DNA from: Candidatus Heimdallarchaeota archaeon
Lineage (GTDB): Archaea; Asgardarchaeota; Heimdallarchaeia; JABLTI01
DNA length: 64,000 nt
Assembly: GCA_018238155.1 (NCBI GenBank)
Contig: JABCTZ010000006.1
Coordinates: 71,321 to 135,320 of the forward strand
Direction: 5' to 3'
Under the pieces are notes generated by a model. That model was not told the DNA's origin, ran no database searches, and saw only the letters and a list, made by a program, of their open reading frames with translations. The translations under genes and the position numbers were made by a program. Each line of letters begins with the position of its first letter. The first letter of the stretch is position 1. Below, piece by piece: positions 55,274 to 64,000 of the stretch.

Positions 55274-55750
55274 TTAAGGCATATAACTGAAGGATGCAAA
55301 TAATACTATTACTACTATAATTGCTATGATACTCAATATGATACCAATTGCAGATAGTATCAAACCTCCTATTGCTACTCCTTTACTAGGTTTTCCCATT
55401 CCAATGACACCTGTTATCAAACCAGCAATGAAAAATATTGGGGATAAAAAAGGGAAAATAAAAATTGAAATAAAACCAATAAATGACACTATTAGTGATA
55501 TTATTCCAAGTGAATTTGTTTGATTCTCAGTTTTATTAGGTTGAACATAAATAGTCTTAGCACTTGCTCCATATTGATGTGTTGTTGTTTTTGGAGGAGG
55601 AGGGTACTGCTGTTGAGTGGATTGTTGTGATGATAAGGTCTGACTTTGAGCTGGATCAGTTTTTTCCAAAAGGTTTGCACCACAACTATTGCAAAACTCA
55701 TCTCCAATTTTCATCACGCTACCACAGAAAGGACAATAATTATCTGACAT
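55274..55750 (-). CDS. Zinc-ribbon membrane protein, DUF4190-like, paralog 2
   Basis: The 158-residue protein begins MSDNYCPFCGSVMKIGDEFC, continuing NSCGANL: one zinc ribbon, then a Gln/Pro/Ser linker and two or three TM segments (LGIISLIVSFIGFISIFIF and later). Same architecture as the gene at 53803, including HQYGA.....YVQ before the membrane part. ATG 55750. Function unknown. Confidence 0.78.
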   Translation of the reverse strand: MSDNYCPFCGSVMKIGDEFCNSCGANLLEKTDPAQSQTLSSQQSTQQQYPPPPKTTTHQYGASAKTIYVQPNKTENQTNSLGIISLIVSFIGFISIFIFPFLSPIFFIAGLITGVIGMGKPSKGVAIGGLILSAIGIILSIIAIIVVIVLFASFSYMP

Positions 55751-56008
55751 TTATAAATCGCCATTTTCTATTATAATATTATCGTCTCATTATAGGATAT
55801 AAATTCTTTTGTGGTATTAATTTTCTGATTGTAAATGAATGGATTTCCTCTCAAAATTAATGATACATCTTGTTCTGAAAGTAATGGTAATTTTATATAA
55901 AATTCAAGCAGAAATTCTCCAAAGAAGCTACATAATGCGTTCTCCCTAATCTTTATTTAGTGTGAAGTTTAAGAAATAAGGAACTTGCAAAGATGAAAGG
56001 TTTTAAAG

Positions 56009-56260
56009 ATGCGTCCCCCTGAATGTGCAATTTGTGGAAATGATTTTGAACCAGGAGAAAAAGGTGGAGTTTTACATTTTAAAAAACGATTTTCAGATTA
56101 TGTTTGGGAGAGAAAAATGAAGAGAATAAATGGTGTAGGGCATCCTCCATTTGCTGATTGGTTCTGTGAAAAACATTTCTCTAGAGCAAAACAGCTCTTG
56201 AGTTTGACGATCAATAAAGCGATGAAGATTCTAAGAGAAGAGGAAGAAGAAAAGAAATAA
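56009..56260 (+). CDS. Small zinc-binding protein
   Basis: The 83-residue protein has RPPECAICGNDFEPGEKGGV, a central basic stretch (KRFSDYVWERKMKRINGVG) and FADWFCEKHFSRAKQLL. CxxC plus C..H gives one zinc site of CCCH type. The C-terminal helix is acidic (REEEEEKK). ATG 56009. No named family; small proteins of this kind are typical of this genome. Confidence 0.6.
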   Translation: MRPPECAICGNDFEPGEKGGVLHFKKRFSDYVWERKMKRINGVGHPPFADWFCEKHFSRAKQLLSLTINKAMKILREEEEEKK

Positions 56261-56274
56261 AGTAAATAAAAAAA

Positions 56275-58698
56275 CTAAATGATTGACTCTTTCGAATATT
56301 CACTTTTTTCTTTTCGCTCATTAATCATAGGTGCAATTCTTAGCACCAAAGTATCATCTTTTTTAATTTTGAAATTGATTCCTGTTCTCTGAAGCTTTTC
56401 AAGGGTTGTTTCTTCAGTATCAATTTCTGAATTACTATGCTTGTAAATAATTTCTACATTCAGATCAGTTTTCTTAGGTAAACGAGTTTTAGCTGGGATG
56501 AGTACTCTAAAATTCCCTTCTTTCTTCTTGCCACGATTTAAGAGAAACACGAACAAGGATTTCTTTTCTTTATTGAATCGGCAAACAATTTCTATCTCTA
56601 CATCTGAATTGAAAGTTTTATGCACATTATGTAAGGCTAACATATCTTCTAGAAATTCTCTATTTTGTTGTTTGGTTTTCTTGGAATCGCGATAGAAACT
56701 ATCAATGGTATATCTGGCTCCAAGTGGGGTACCAAAAACAGTATTTGTTCCTTTTCCAATAGAATTTCGATAGGCAATTACTTTATCATTTAACTTCAAA
56801 ACAGGAACAACATTACCACTTTGCCACATAAACTCTCGAGCAATATAATCAATACGCAGCTTTTTACCATATTCGGTGTTTGCTGTTGTACCCCATGGCT
56901 TCCAATTGCGAAGAACGTTTTCTCGTTCAGTCATTCTCAAATGATAAAGTGCATTTTGATTATAGTTCTTTAGAATCCCTTTTTGTAATTGAAACGTCAC
57001 ATAGGATCGAATTACGCGCATAATAATCGCATGTTTGCCAAAGACTTTCTGATTAATGACAACTGCCGGATAGAGTTTTTGAGTATTAAGAGGGAAACCG
57101 AGCTCGTTCATAACAGGAAAGTTTGGTCCTGTAACTAAATTTCCGCCGCTTTTAACATAGTCAACAAGCTTGGTGTAATCTGCTTTGACGATTGCACCTC
57201 GATTATGGAAGAAAATTGTCCGCAATTTCTTCATCTTTTTTAGAGCAATTCGCTCGAGAGCAATTGGAAGGGGATTATACCCATTAGCAAATAGCATTCC
57301 AAGAATACCGTGTTCTGCTTGCATAATGATTTTTTTCATCGGCTTGAAAATCTTGCCTGTTGGATCGAGATCACCAGGGATAATGCGGTGATTCATTGCA
57401 TAAGTGGCAAAACCAATTTCATCATAAATTTCTTCAGAAAGAGTTAATTCTTCCTCGTATTTTTCAACAAACTCGAAAACGCCTTGCACTGCTTCAAATC
57501 TTGGAAGCTTTTTGCTTTTATGATTTAACATTGAACGATAGAGATACTTTTCACCATCGATATCTATTCCATCTCGAACGACATACATACTGATACCTTT
57601 GGCTCCATGAGCAATAGAACCCAACATTAACTGAACAGTTTCTTCAATTTTAACATTGACACGAGGGTCAAACCAACCACAACCCATTTCAGAAGCAAAT
57701 AATGCTTGATATTCCGGCTGGAGATACCCTTTGAAAATGGTGGGAGTAATTGAATTAGCAAAAGGACTGTCTTGAGTTGCACTTGTAAGAGCACTTTTAG
57801 CAGAAACATTGTACCCATAAATTTCTACTATTTGGGATTTCTTGTGAGGGTTAGATGGGTTGAAAAAATTACTTTGTTCATTAATAGCAAAAAGCAATGG
57901 GATATCTAATTCTAAAACTAGATCTCGTAATGTTTCAAGATATTCCACGATCCAGTCCTCAAAGAATGATTGCCAAATCATTGATTTAGCCACGTTTAAA
58001 CCATCTTTTGGCGGTGTTACATCTTCAAAACAAAGATAACTTTCGACACAGTAAACGCTTAAGGTTTGAGGGTCACCAAAGATTTTTTCTAACCAATTAT
58101 GGAATTGTTCTACTGTTTCTTCGTTGAAATCAATACGACCAAGATTGGCATTATACATTAAACCCGTTTCATTATCTAGTTGAAAAATGATAATGGGGTT
58201 TTCAAAGAAATCGCGAATTGCAGTAGCAAGTGTTTCATACCATTTGCGAACTAAAAAGAGATATTTTGGATGATTAAGACTGATATTATAATAATAATTT
58301 TCCTTATCCATAGTTCCATCCACTTTTCGGACAACAACTTCAGGGTAAAGTTCACCAACCCAGAGAGGGATGCCAAAACCACGGTACTCGGAATAAATAA
58401 AGGGACCAGGTCGAAGAATGACTGGAAGCTCAAGATTTCGACAGATCTCAAGAAACAAAACGATGTTTCGTCTTGGATGAGTTTTGCCTTTAAAATCAAA
58501 GGCATCCTTGTAAATTTCATGAAAAATCCAAGGAATATATGTAGAGATACAATTTAATCTCCCTTCTTCCTTTAATAAACGCAAATCACTCTCCCAATGT
58601 TGAGGATCAACTCTAAAATAATGATATTCACCTGATCTGAGAAAGACTTCTTCGCCATTCAATTGGAAACGACCGTCAAAGGAAGTTAATTGGTACAC
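56275..58698 (-). CDS. GH35 beta-galactosidase
   Basis: The 807-residue protein has the GH35 barrel in residues ~1-350: LRSGEYHYFRVDPQHWESDL, YIPWIFHE, RPGPFIYSEYRGFGIPLW, the proton-donor Glu in IFQLDNETG and the nucleophile Glu in LFASEMGCGWFDP. A long C-terminal part (~430-800) holds beta domains. No signal peptide, so it acts inside the cell on imported galactosides. GTG 58698 has a CGGAGG site upstream. No transporter gene is adjacent. Confidence 0.92.
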   Translation of the reverse strand: MYQLTSFDGRFQLNGEEVFLRSGEYHYFRVDPQHWESDLRLLKEEGRLNCISTYIPWIFHEIYKDAFDFKGKTHPRRNIVLFLEICRNLELPVILRPGPFIYSEYRGFGIPLWVGELYPEVVVRKVDGTMDKENYYYNISLNHPKYLFLVRKWYETLATAIRDFFENPIIIFQLDNETGLMYNANLGRIDFNEETVEQFHNWLEKIFGDPQTLSVYCVESYLCFEDVTPPKDGLNVAKSMIWQSFFEDWIVEYLETLRDLVLELDIPLLFAINEQSNFFNPSNPHKKSQIVEIYGYNVSAKSALTSATQDSPFANSITPTIFKGYLQPEYQALFASEMGCGWFDPRVNVKIEETVQLMLGSIAHGAKGISMYVVRDGIDIDGEKYLYRSMLNHKSKKLPRFEAVQGVFEFVEKYEEELTLSEEIYDEIGFATYAMNHRIIPGDLDPTGKIFKPMKKIIMQAEHGILGMLFANGYNPLPIALERIALKKMKKLRTIFFHNRGAIVKADYTKLVDYVKSGGNLVTGPNFPVMNELGFPLNTQKLYPAVVINQKVFGKHAIIMRVIRSYVTFQLQKGILKNYNQNALYHLRMTERENVLRNWKPWGTTANTEYGKKLRIDYIAREFMWQSGNVVPVLKLNDKVIAYRNSIGKGTNTVFGTPLGARYTIDSFYRDSKKTKQQNREFLEDMLALHNVHKTFNSDVEIEIVCRFNKEKKSLFVFLLNRGKKKEGNFRVLIPAKTRLPKKTDLNVEIIYKHSNSEIDTEETTLEKLQRTGINFKIKKDDTLVLRIAPMINERKEKSEYSKESII

Positions 58699-59135
58699 TA
58701 AGTTGATACCTCCGAATAAGCACTAAAGGAAAAAGGATTCTACTATATGAATCTTAACTCTAGCTGCAATATACAAATAAACTGCTCGAAGTAATGACAT
58801 AAAAGTATTATCATTAAAAGAGACTCAGAAACAAACAGTGAAATAGATGAACAGAAAAAGAAATAAGCAGCAAATGCTAGCAAACACTAACTTTTACTCG
58901 AGATAAATTTCAGAAATATAGTAATAAATAGACATGAATTGGTTGTTTAAGATGAACTAGACTGAAAAAGTACATTAGAGTCAAAATTGACTTTAAAATT
59001 AATTTAAACAAGGCATATCATTAATTACATGCTGAAAAGTTTTGATAATAAAGATGGGCATTGAAAAGCTAGTTTTATTACTGAGTAAACATTGTATTAT
59101 ATTATGATTTTCAAAAAAAACACTGAGGATAGATT
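58699..59135. other. Intergenic stretch without a gene
   Basis: This AT-rich stretch separates divergent genes. A TATA-like TATTATATTATGATT lies at about 59094-59108 before TTG 59136. I see no ORF, tRNA or strong hairpin in it. Confidence 0.5.
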
Positions 59136-59792
59136 TTGCGTAGAATTAGAAATAAAATATCCAGACAAGTAAGACGAGGGAGAAGACCATATAATGATTA
59201 TGAATCAGATTCTTTTTGGCATAAATCGTTAGCATATAAAATAGGCATAATTGCTATCATCATTTTAACTCTTATCGGTCCAATAATAACTATAATCACA
59301 GCTTTGCTATCCCTGTTAAAAGAACACTCTGAAATGAGAGTTATCGTCCTTTTGGTTATTTCCGTTGTGGTCATGCTTATTGGGATATTTACAATGCTTT
59401 ATCTAACAACTCGAAATAGAAAGAAAAGGAAAAGAAGAAGAGAAATAAGAGAAGCAGGTTTGGATCGATTGGAGGATGGCGAGGAAGCGATAACCGTAGA
59501 AGAATTCGAAAAACGTTATTCACAAAGACAAGTAGCACAAATGGTAGAAAGGAGACCTGTGTTAGAAATATTGAATGAAATACCATTAAATGAGTTGTTG
59601 TTAGGAAAGATGGTTTTCAAAGGAAAAATACTAAAAGAAGATAAATGTGCCATTTGCAAATTGAGTGTCAAGAAAAGTCAGAATATAGTCCAATGCCCAA
59701 AGTGTCTAAATCTATTTCATTATGAACATCTAAATTCTTGGTTTAAGAATAACAAAAAATGCCCTGTATGTGGTGAAATAAAGGAAATATGA
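59136..59792 (+). CDS. Two-TM protein with C-terminal RING-like finger (1)
   Basis: The 218-residue protein has a basic N-terminus (residues 1-25), two TM segments (about 30-56 and 67-90), and a basic linker with a conserved EAGLDRLEDGEEAIT motif. The finger (from Cys 171) is CAICKLSVKKSQNIVQCPKC, LNLFHYEH, ..SWF.., CPVC: spacing C-2-C-11/12-C-2-C-4-H-2-H-10-C-2-C, eight ligands as in cross-brace RING domains, plus the hydrophobic/Trp positions used for E2 contact. Probably an E3 ubiquitin-ligase-like protein facing the cytoplasm (inference). TTG 59136 has a TGAGGAT site. Confidence 0.82.
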   Translation: MRRIRNKISRQVRRGRRPYNDYESDSFWHKSLAYKIGIIAIIILTLIGPIITIITALLSLLKEHSEMRVIVLLVISVVVMLIGIFTMLYLTTRNRKKRKRRREIREAGLDRLEDGEEAITVEEFEKRYSQRQVAQMVERRPVLEILNEIPLNELLLGKMVFKGKILKEDKCAICKLSVKKSQNIVQCPKCLNLFHYEHLNSWFKNNKKCPVCGEIKEI

Positions 59793-59848
59793 ATCATCAT
59801 TATACTTGCAAAACACCATTAGAAAAAGAAGAAAAAATCAGCAAACCA

Positions 59849-60157
59849 TTAATAACTGCGGCGGAAATCCCTGGTAGCAGAAACACCACGGTGGGTTTCT
59901 TTCAATTGTTTTTCAATTAAACGACCATAAGGGCTAATGAGGACACTACCAACAATAAGATGGGTGCGGTCATTTTTAGAGAGACCATCTTCATTAAATA
60001 GATACTCAAAAGAAGCAGAGATGCTACCATCATGCAATTCCTTCATTTCCATGATCGTGAGCTCCTCGAGCTCATATTCAAGCTTCAAGGGGTCAGCCCA
60101 ACCAGTTTCATCGTGGATATACCGAAGGATGACTTTCTTGGCTTCTTCGAAATTAAT
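59849..60157 (-). CDS. Small protein of unknown function, likely ATT start
   Basis: The open frame runs 102 codons up to an ATT at 60157, which has a perfect GGAGGA site seven bases upstream and a TATA-like ATAAAATTAT before it. No ATG/GTG lies in the first 30 codons; the first TTG is at 60088 and would delete NFEEAKKVILRYIHDE, a clearly coding stretch. The protein is acidic with LELEELTIMEMKEL-like hydrophobic spacing and ends TRDFRRSY. It is antisense to the RING cluster. Family unknown. Confidence 0.6.
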   Translation of the reverse strand: MNFEEAKKVILRYIHDETGWADPLKLEYELEELTIMEMKELHDGSISASFEYLFNEDGLSKNDRTHLIVGSVLISPYGRLIEKQLKETHRGVSATRDFRRSY

Positions 60158-60467
60158 AGTGATTCCTCCAACAATTAATATTAGTTATGAATGATTATAA
60201 TTTTATCCCATAAACAAACTAGTTGATAAATGATTTGTGACAAAAAAAGACCCATTGAAATAATAATTATTGGTTAGGAACAGAAAGGGAAATAAATACA
60301 AAGTGAAGAATAATGATTAGTTAGCTTATTAAGTCTAGAGAAACAAATTTGTATAACAGGAAAATTAGGGAAAGAAAGAATTCTTATTGGGATAAACTTT
60401 AGCTGAACATAATAAAGATCGTTTTTGGAAAGATAAATATGAATCAATTCGAAAAAAACCTTTAGCA

Positions 60468-61052
60468 TTGAAAGTAGTAATTATCATGGCATTTCTAGTA
60501 CTATTTGTAGGGATTGTTGGAACACTCATCTCATTACTTGTATTTGGTATAATTAATAATTCAAACGGAATGGTGATGATTATTATGCTACTTGTATTTT
60601 TAATACCAGTAGGTATTGGGACAATGATTTTTTTTATCCTTGAAATGATGGGTGGAATAGATCAAAATAGTAGAAAAGAACGAAAAAGACGAAAGCAAAT
60701 AAGAGATGCCGGATTGGACCAATTAGAGGAAGGAGAGCAGGCAATATCTCCTGAAGAGTTTGAAGAAAAATATAACCAAAGGCAGACAATGAGACAAAAT
60801 AATGAAAGAAGAAGACCGGCAATAGCCATACTGAATGAAAGACCATCAAATGAAACAATGCTGAAGAAAATGACCTTCAAAGGAAAAATAACCGGGGAGA
60901 AATGTTCGATATGTAAATTAGATCTGAGGAAAAAACAGCGAATTGTTCAATGCCCGTATTGTTATGCGCTGTTTCATTATGATCATTTGTATAATTGGTT
61001 GGAAAAAAATAACAATTGCCCGGTATGTAGTAAAGAAATAGTAGAAGAATGA
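60468..61052 (+). CDS. Two-TM protein with C-terminal RING-like finger (2)
   Basis: The 194-residue protein has two TM segments (about 5-28 and 35-60), a basic linker with RDAGLDQLEEGEQAIS, and the finger CSICKLDLRKKQRIVQCPYC, YALFHYDHLYNWLE, CPVC. Paralog of the preceding gene along the whole length. TTG 60468 gives almost no N-terminal tail, but open sequence upstream (RFWKDKYESIRKKPLAL) resembles the paralog's FWHKSLAYK region, so the true start may lie further 5' with a non-standard codon or a shift. Confidence 0.8.
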   Translation: MKVVIIMAFLVLFVGIVGTLISLLVFGIINNSNGMVMIIMLLVFLIPVGIGTMIFFILEMMGGIDQNSRKERKRRKQIRDAGLDQLEEGEQAISPEEFEEKYNQRQTMRQNNERRRPAIAILNERPSNETMLKKMTFKGKITGEKCSICKLDLRKKQRIVQCPYCYALFHYDHLYNWLEKNNNCPVCSKEIVEE

Positions 61053-61083
61053 TTGCCTGTATGTAGAAAGAAGAGGAATTGAA

Positions 61084-61680
61084 ATGGCGAGAAAAATAAA
61101 ACCAGAAATAGCAAAAAAGATGATGCAAGCTTTTGCTCTATTTATTTTTGTTTTTGGATTAGTGTTGTTGTTGGTTGTGACAAAAATATTTCCTGGCGAT
61201 GAAAGAGAGGATTTTAATTATACTCTCGCAATTGTGCTTCTGGGAAGTTTTACTATATGTTCAATTGTAGGTTTGATTGTCTCGTTCGTTATTTACTTGG
61301 AAAAAAAGAACGCGTTTGCAGAAGAAAGAGGAAGAAGATTACAAAGAGCAAATGACCGACAATTAGCAAATCTATTACTTGAAACAGATCTATTAATTAA
61401 CGATAGTAGACGAGAAAGATCGGGAGCGGAGAAAAAAACATCCACTTTAAAAACGAAGAGAGAATACAATATAACGAATTACTATGGAGACGATAAAAAC
61501 AAAAAATGTTCAATATGTAAATTAGAGCTAAGAAAGAGACAACAAAAAGTACAATGTAATAAATGTTTGAGTATCTTTCATAAAGAACATTTGGAAGATT
61601 GGTTGGAAAACAAGGATTCTTGTCCAGTGTGTAACGAGAACATAGTGGATATAGTCGCAATTGTGAAAGAAAGTAATTAA
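61084..61680 (+). CDS. Two-TM protein with C-terminal RING-like finger (3)
   Basis: The 198-residue protein starts at ATG 61084 with a GAGGAATTGA site, 31 bp after the previous gene. Two TM segments (about 10-38 and 50-76) are followed by a long charged linker and the finger CSICKLELRKRQQKVQCNKC, LSIFHKEHLEDWLE, CPVCNENI. All eight ligands are present. The linker differs from those of copies 1 and 2, so it has diverged further. Co-transcription with copy 2 is likely. Confidence 0.83.
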   Translation: MARKIKPEIAKKMMQAFALFIFVFGLVLLLVVTKIFPGDEREDFNYTLAIVLLGSFTICSIVGLIVSFVIYLEKKNAFAEERGRRLQRANDRQLANLLLETDLLINDSRRERSGAEKKTSTLKTKREYNITNYYGDDKNKKCSICKLELRKRQQKVQCNKCLSIFHKEHLEDWLENKDSCPVCNENIVDIVAIVKESN

Positions 61681-61707
61681 CAAAGAACAAAAGTGGTATG
61701 GTATGCT

Positions 61708-61962
61708 ATGATTGAACAAGAATCAGAACAACCGGAACAAGAAAAACCATGGGAAAAAAGAGAAGAATCGCTGAAAACAAGAATAGCATTCTTTGTTGGG
61801 GGGTCAATTGCAACAATAATCCTAGTAGTAGCGCTATTTGCAAATAATTATCACTCAACAGAATTCATAAAAACAATTAGCATCGTAGGAGGGTTAATTC
61901 TCCTGTCTGCAATAATAATAGTAGTGGCAATAAAAGTACAAAGAAAGAAAAAAGAAATTTAA
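61708..61962 (+). CDS. Two-TM protein without a finger
   Basis: From ATG 61708 (the frame begins at GTG 61693) the protein has 84 residues: an acidic start (EQESEQPEQEKPWEKREES), two TM segments (IAFFVGGSIATIILVVALF and ISIVGGLILLSAIIIVVAI), and a KVQRKKKEI tail. It lies 27 bp after RING gene 3 in the same direction and matches the membrane part of the RING proteins in topology, lacking the finger. It may be a partner or regulator (inference). Confidence 0.6.
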   Translation: MIEQESEQPEQEKPWEKREESLKTRIAFFVGGSIATIILVVALFANNYHSTEFIKTISIVGGLILLSAIIIVVAIKVQRKKKEI

Positions 61963-62061
61963 GGATAGTTTTTCTCAAAAATATTGGTGTTGTTTTTATA
62001 GCAAAAAACTTACCTGAATAATCTGTCATAAATCGATCCAAACAAGAATTTGTTTTAGTTG

Positions 62062-62133
62062 ATGGGAAAAGAACATGAAGAGTATATACAAGAACTTGAA
62101 AAAGAAACTGAAGAAAAACCGGTAACAAAATAA
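62062..62133 (+). CDS. Possible 23-residue acidic peptide
   Basis: ATG 62062 opens MGKEHEEYIQELEKETEEKP and ends VTK. It is charged like the N-terminus of the preceding gene. Very short, so it may be chance or a decayed start of another copy. Confidence 0.2.
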   Translation: MGKEHEEYIQELEKETEEKPVTK

Positions 62134-62714
62134 GCTAACTTTCCTTCTATTTTATAGTAAAATAAACGGCAAGTATTTTTCAAAATAACTCTTTAACATA
62201 GTTAAGTTAAAAGAATCATAACAAAATCAAAGAAATTAACACTTACCAGTGCCAAAAAAGGTTAAATAGAAAAAAGAGTACTATTAACTTTACCGAGGTA
62301 TTTTGAGTCAAGCGAAAAGAGAAATACTCTCCTAGTAGGAAGACTTAAAATGCTCAAGTAAAAGAACAAACCGCTCTGATAGAGCACAATACTGAACAAA
62401 AACAAAACGACACGGAATATCTTTCCTATCGCAATGTTTTTATAATGAATAATTCAGTAAACGAATCCGCGAGAAATGCGCAACAACAGCAATTGTTGAG
62501 CGGATCAACGCGCATATTTACGATAATTGATTAAATTATTGATGCGCTTGGCGAGACAGTGAAGCTCGCTGAGTAAGAGGTAAAAAATGTGACCACCGGC
62601 GCATCGGTATGGGAATAATGAAGAATCATTGCTCTCAAATCGAACGCTAAATAAGACGTCCTTTTTTACCGTAGATGGTCTCACTTCTTCAAGTGAAATC
62701 TAGATCTCCATAGT
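62134..62714 (+). promoter_or_regulatory. 23S rRNA promoter and structured leader
   Basis: A TATA-like AAAGGTTAAATAGAAAA lies at about 62257-62273, so transcription probably starts near 62290. The leader contains nested stems: ATCCGC with GCGGAT (about 62465 and 62500), an inner CAACA/TGTTG, GCGCAT with ATGCGC (about 62511 and 62540) and GCGAG with CTCGC (about 62551 and 62570). Such stems are expected to form the processing helix with the 23S trailer beyond the window. The 23S therefore has its own promoter, independent of the 16S. Confidence 0.6.
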
Positions 62715-64000
62715 AGGTTCCGACACGCAAACGCCATCTGGGGGATGGATTGGCTCGGACGCCGATGAAGGACGTGGCTAGCTGCGATAAGCGCGGGGTA
62801 GCTGCAGGCAAGCATAGAACCCGTGATTTCCTAATGGGAACTCCTAATGCGAACCAATAAGTCGCATTACTCCGTAAGGAGGGGGAACGCACCGGACGGA
62901 AACATCCAAGTAGGTGCAGGAAAAGAAATCAACTGAGATGCCCAGAAGTAACGGCGAGTGAAATGGGCAAAGGCCAAACTGAATCCCCATACGCAAGTAT
63001 TGGGAAATGTAGTGTTACGGACTCTCTATTGAGCTCTGCGATGTGAAGCTGAATATCCTGGAAAGTTTAACCAAAGAGGGTGATAGTCCCGTAAGCGTAA
63101 GCATCCCAGAGTGTGAGAGTATCCTGAATAGCGGGGGTTGGAAATCCCTCGTGAATGGGGCACAACGAGCTCCAAGCCTAAATACGTTCCGAGACCGATA
63201 GCGCAATAGTAACGTGAGTGAAAGCTGAAAAGTAACCCGGAAGGGTAGTGAAAAGTGCCTGAAACCAGATGGTTATAGACGTTTGTGGCCCGAAAGGTAA
63301 GATCCTCCATGAAGAGAATGCTGGCGACAGCAAGATCGTTTGGAGGGGACCGGGGTCACAAGATCCGTCTAGAAACACGGGCCAGGGAGTTCATACTTGT
63401 GGCAAGCTTAAGTGATGTCAAAACCACGCAAGCGTAGCGAAAGCGACATGCCCGCAGTTTACAAGGGGCGCCGTCTGAAAGGGCGGGAAGTCACAGGTTT
63501 GAGACCCGAAACCGGACGATCTACCCCTGAGCAGGCTGAAGCCTAGGGAAACCTGGGTGGAGGGCCGAGCAAGTATTGACGTGCAATTCATGTTTGTTGA
63601 CTTGGGGGTAGGGGCAAAAGACCAATCTAGTCCGGTGATAGCTGGTTCCCAACGAAGTGGACATAGGCCAGCCTGCTCTGAGATGGAGCATTCGGTAGAG
63701 CAATGATTGATGGTTACGGGAAGTAAAATTCTCGCCTGTCAGTCAAACTACGAACGGATGTTTATCGTAGAAGAGTAGAGTCGGGCGTGCGTGCGTAAGG
63801 CACGTGGCCGAAAGGGGAATAACCCAGACTAAGGTTAAGGTCCCTAAATCTCGATTAAATGCTAAAATTGGAAGGACGTCATTGGACTAAGACAGTAAGG
63901 CGGTAGGCTTAGAAACAGCCACCCGCTAAGAAAAACGTAACAGTTTACTTACCGAGTCCTTTGGCTCCGAGAATGGACGGGGCTAAATCGAGTACCGATA
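62715..64000 (+). rRNA. rrl: 23S ribosomal RNA, 5' part
   Basis: The gene runs off the window end; about 1.3 kb is visible. Near the start are CACGCAAACGCCATCTGG and GGATTGGCTCGGACGCCGAT, then GAAGGACGTGGCTAGCTGCG, the archaeal form of the conserved 23S 5' region. Later, AGTAACGGCGAGTGAA and GGGTGAAAAG-type segments follow in the expected order. The exact 5' end is estimated. Open frames on the minus strand here are artefacts. Confidence 0.96.

Overview
The window is about 70% AT chromosomal DNA of an archaeon. It opens with the last ~574 nt of a 16S rRNA gene, whose 3' domain is of archaeal type and whose 3' end carries the anti-Shine-Dalgarno CACCTCCT. It closes with the first ~1.3 kb of a 23S rRNA gene on the same strand. 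About 62 kb of protein-coding DNA lies between them, so the two rRNA genes are not one transcription unit. Genes often carry GGTGA/GGAGG ribosome-binding sites and start with TTG or GTG as well as ATG, and TATA-like boxes sit 25-35 nt before several starts. Membrane-anchored RING-finger proteins, integrin-like surface proteins and many small zinc ribbons suggest an Asgard-type archaeon. That placement is inference, because only rRNA phylogeny could fix it. I see no tRNA gene, CRISPR array, transposase or integrase.

Region 1 (0.6-9.8 kb) is the most unusual. A ~55-100 bp direct repeat, recognisably derived from the 16S 3' trailer, occurs eight times in one orientation. The copies separate short gene blocks: an SBBP propeller protein with a caspase-like peptidase; a Phd/RelE pair with a broken toxin; two DUF433/DUF5615 toxin-antitoxin pairs in mirror orientation; a HicAB pair; and three tandem relatives of a membrane-anchored repeat protein, two of them broken. 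One repeat copy also carries the last 26 nt of the 16S gene. The layout resembles a cassette array, but no recombinase is visible.

Region 2 (9.8-25.5 kb) holds an MFS transporter, a zinc alcohol dehydrogenase, a 1461-residue fused 2-hydroxyacyl-CoA-dehydratase activase/component protein, membrane proteins, an MBL-fold hydrolase, a winged-helix regulator facing a small ORF with a palindromic operator, zinc-ribbon miniproteins and secreted membrane-anchored proteins. Region 3 (25.6-38 kb) holds an 1845-residue FG-GAP/Ig-like surface protein with a cytoplasmic C-terminal domain, remnants of small genes, and a three-gene operon (DUF2229 protein, HgdB-like, HgdC-like) that is the split counterpart of the fused protein.

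Region 4 (38-44 kb) has a lipid-related group: PlsY acyltransferase, a DegV/FakB fatty-acid-binding protein and a PLAT-domain protein. FakB and PlsY belong to the bacterial route of phospholipid acylation. Next come an HD-domain protein, an 81-residue stand-alone NrdD-like glycyl-radical domain, a degenerate RING membrane protein, a ribbon-helix-helix regulator and a single-domain response regulator. Region 5 (44-58.7 kb) has two membrane-anchored esterases, 3-methyladenine glycosylase I, an amidohydrolase, a DUF2769 protein, an extracellular DJ-1/PfpI-like protein, an EEP-family nuclease/phosphatase, zinc-ribbon membrane proteins and a GH35 beta-galactosidase. Region 6 (59-62 kb) is a cluster of three paralogous two-TM proteins with C-terminal RING-like fingers and a fourth, finger-less relative, directly before the 23S promoter and leader.

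Several reading frames are interrupted by single in-frame TGA codons or one-base shifts; these are listed separately and could be decay or assembly error.
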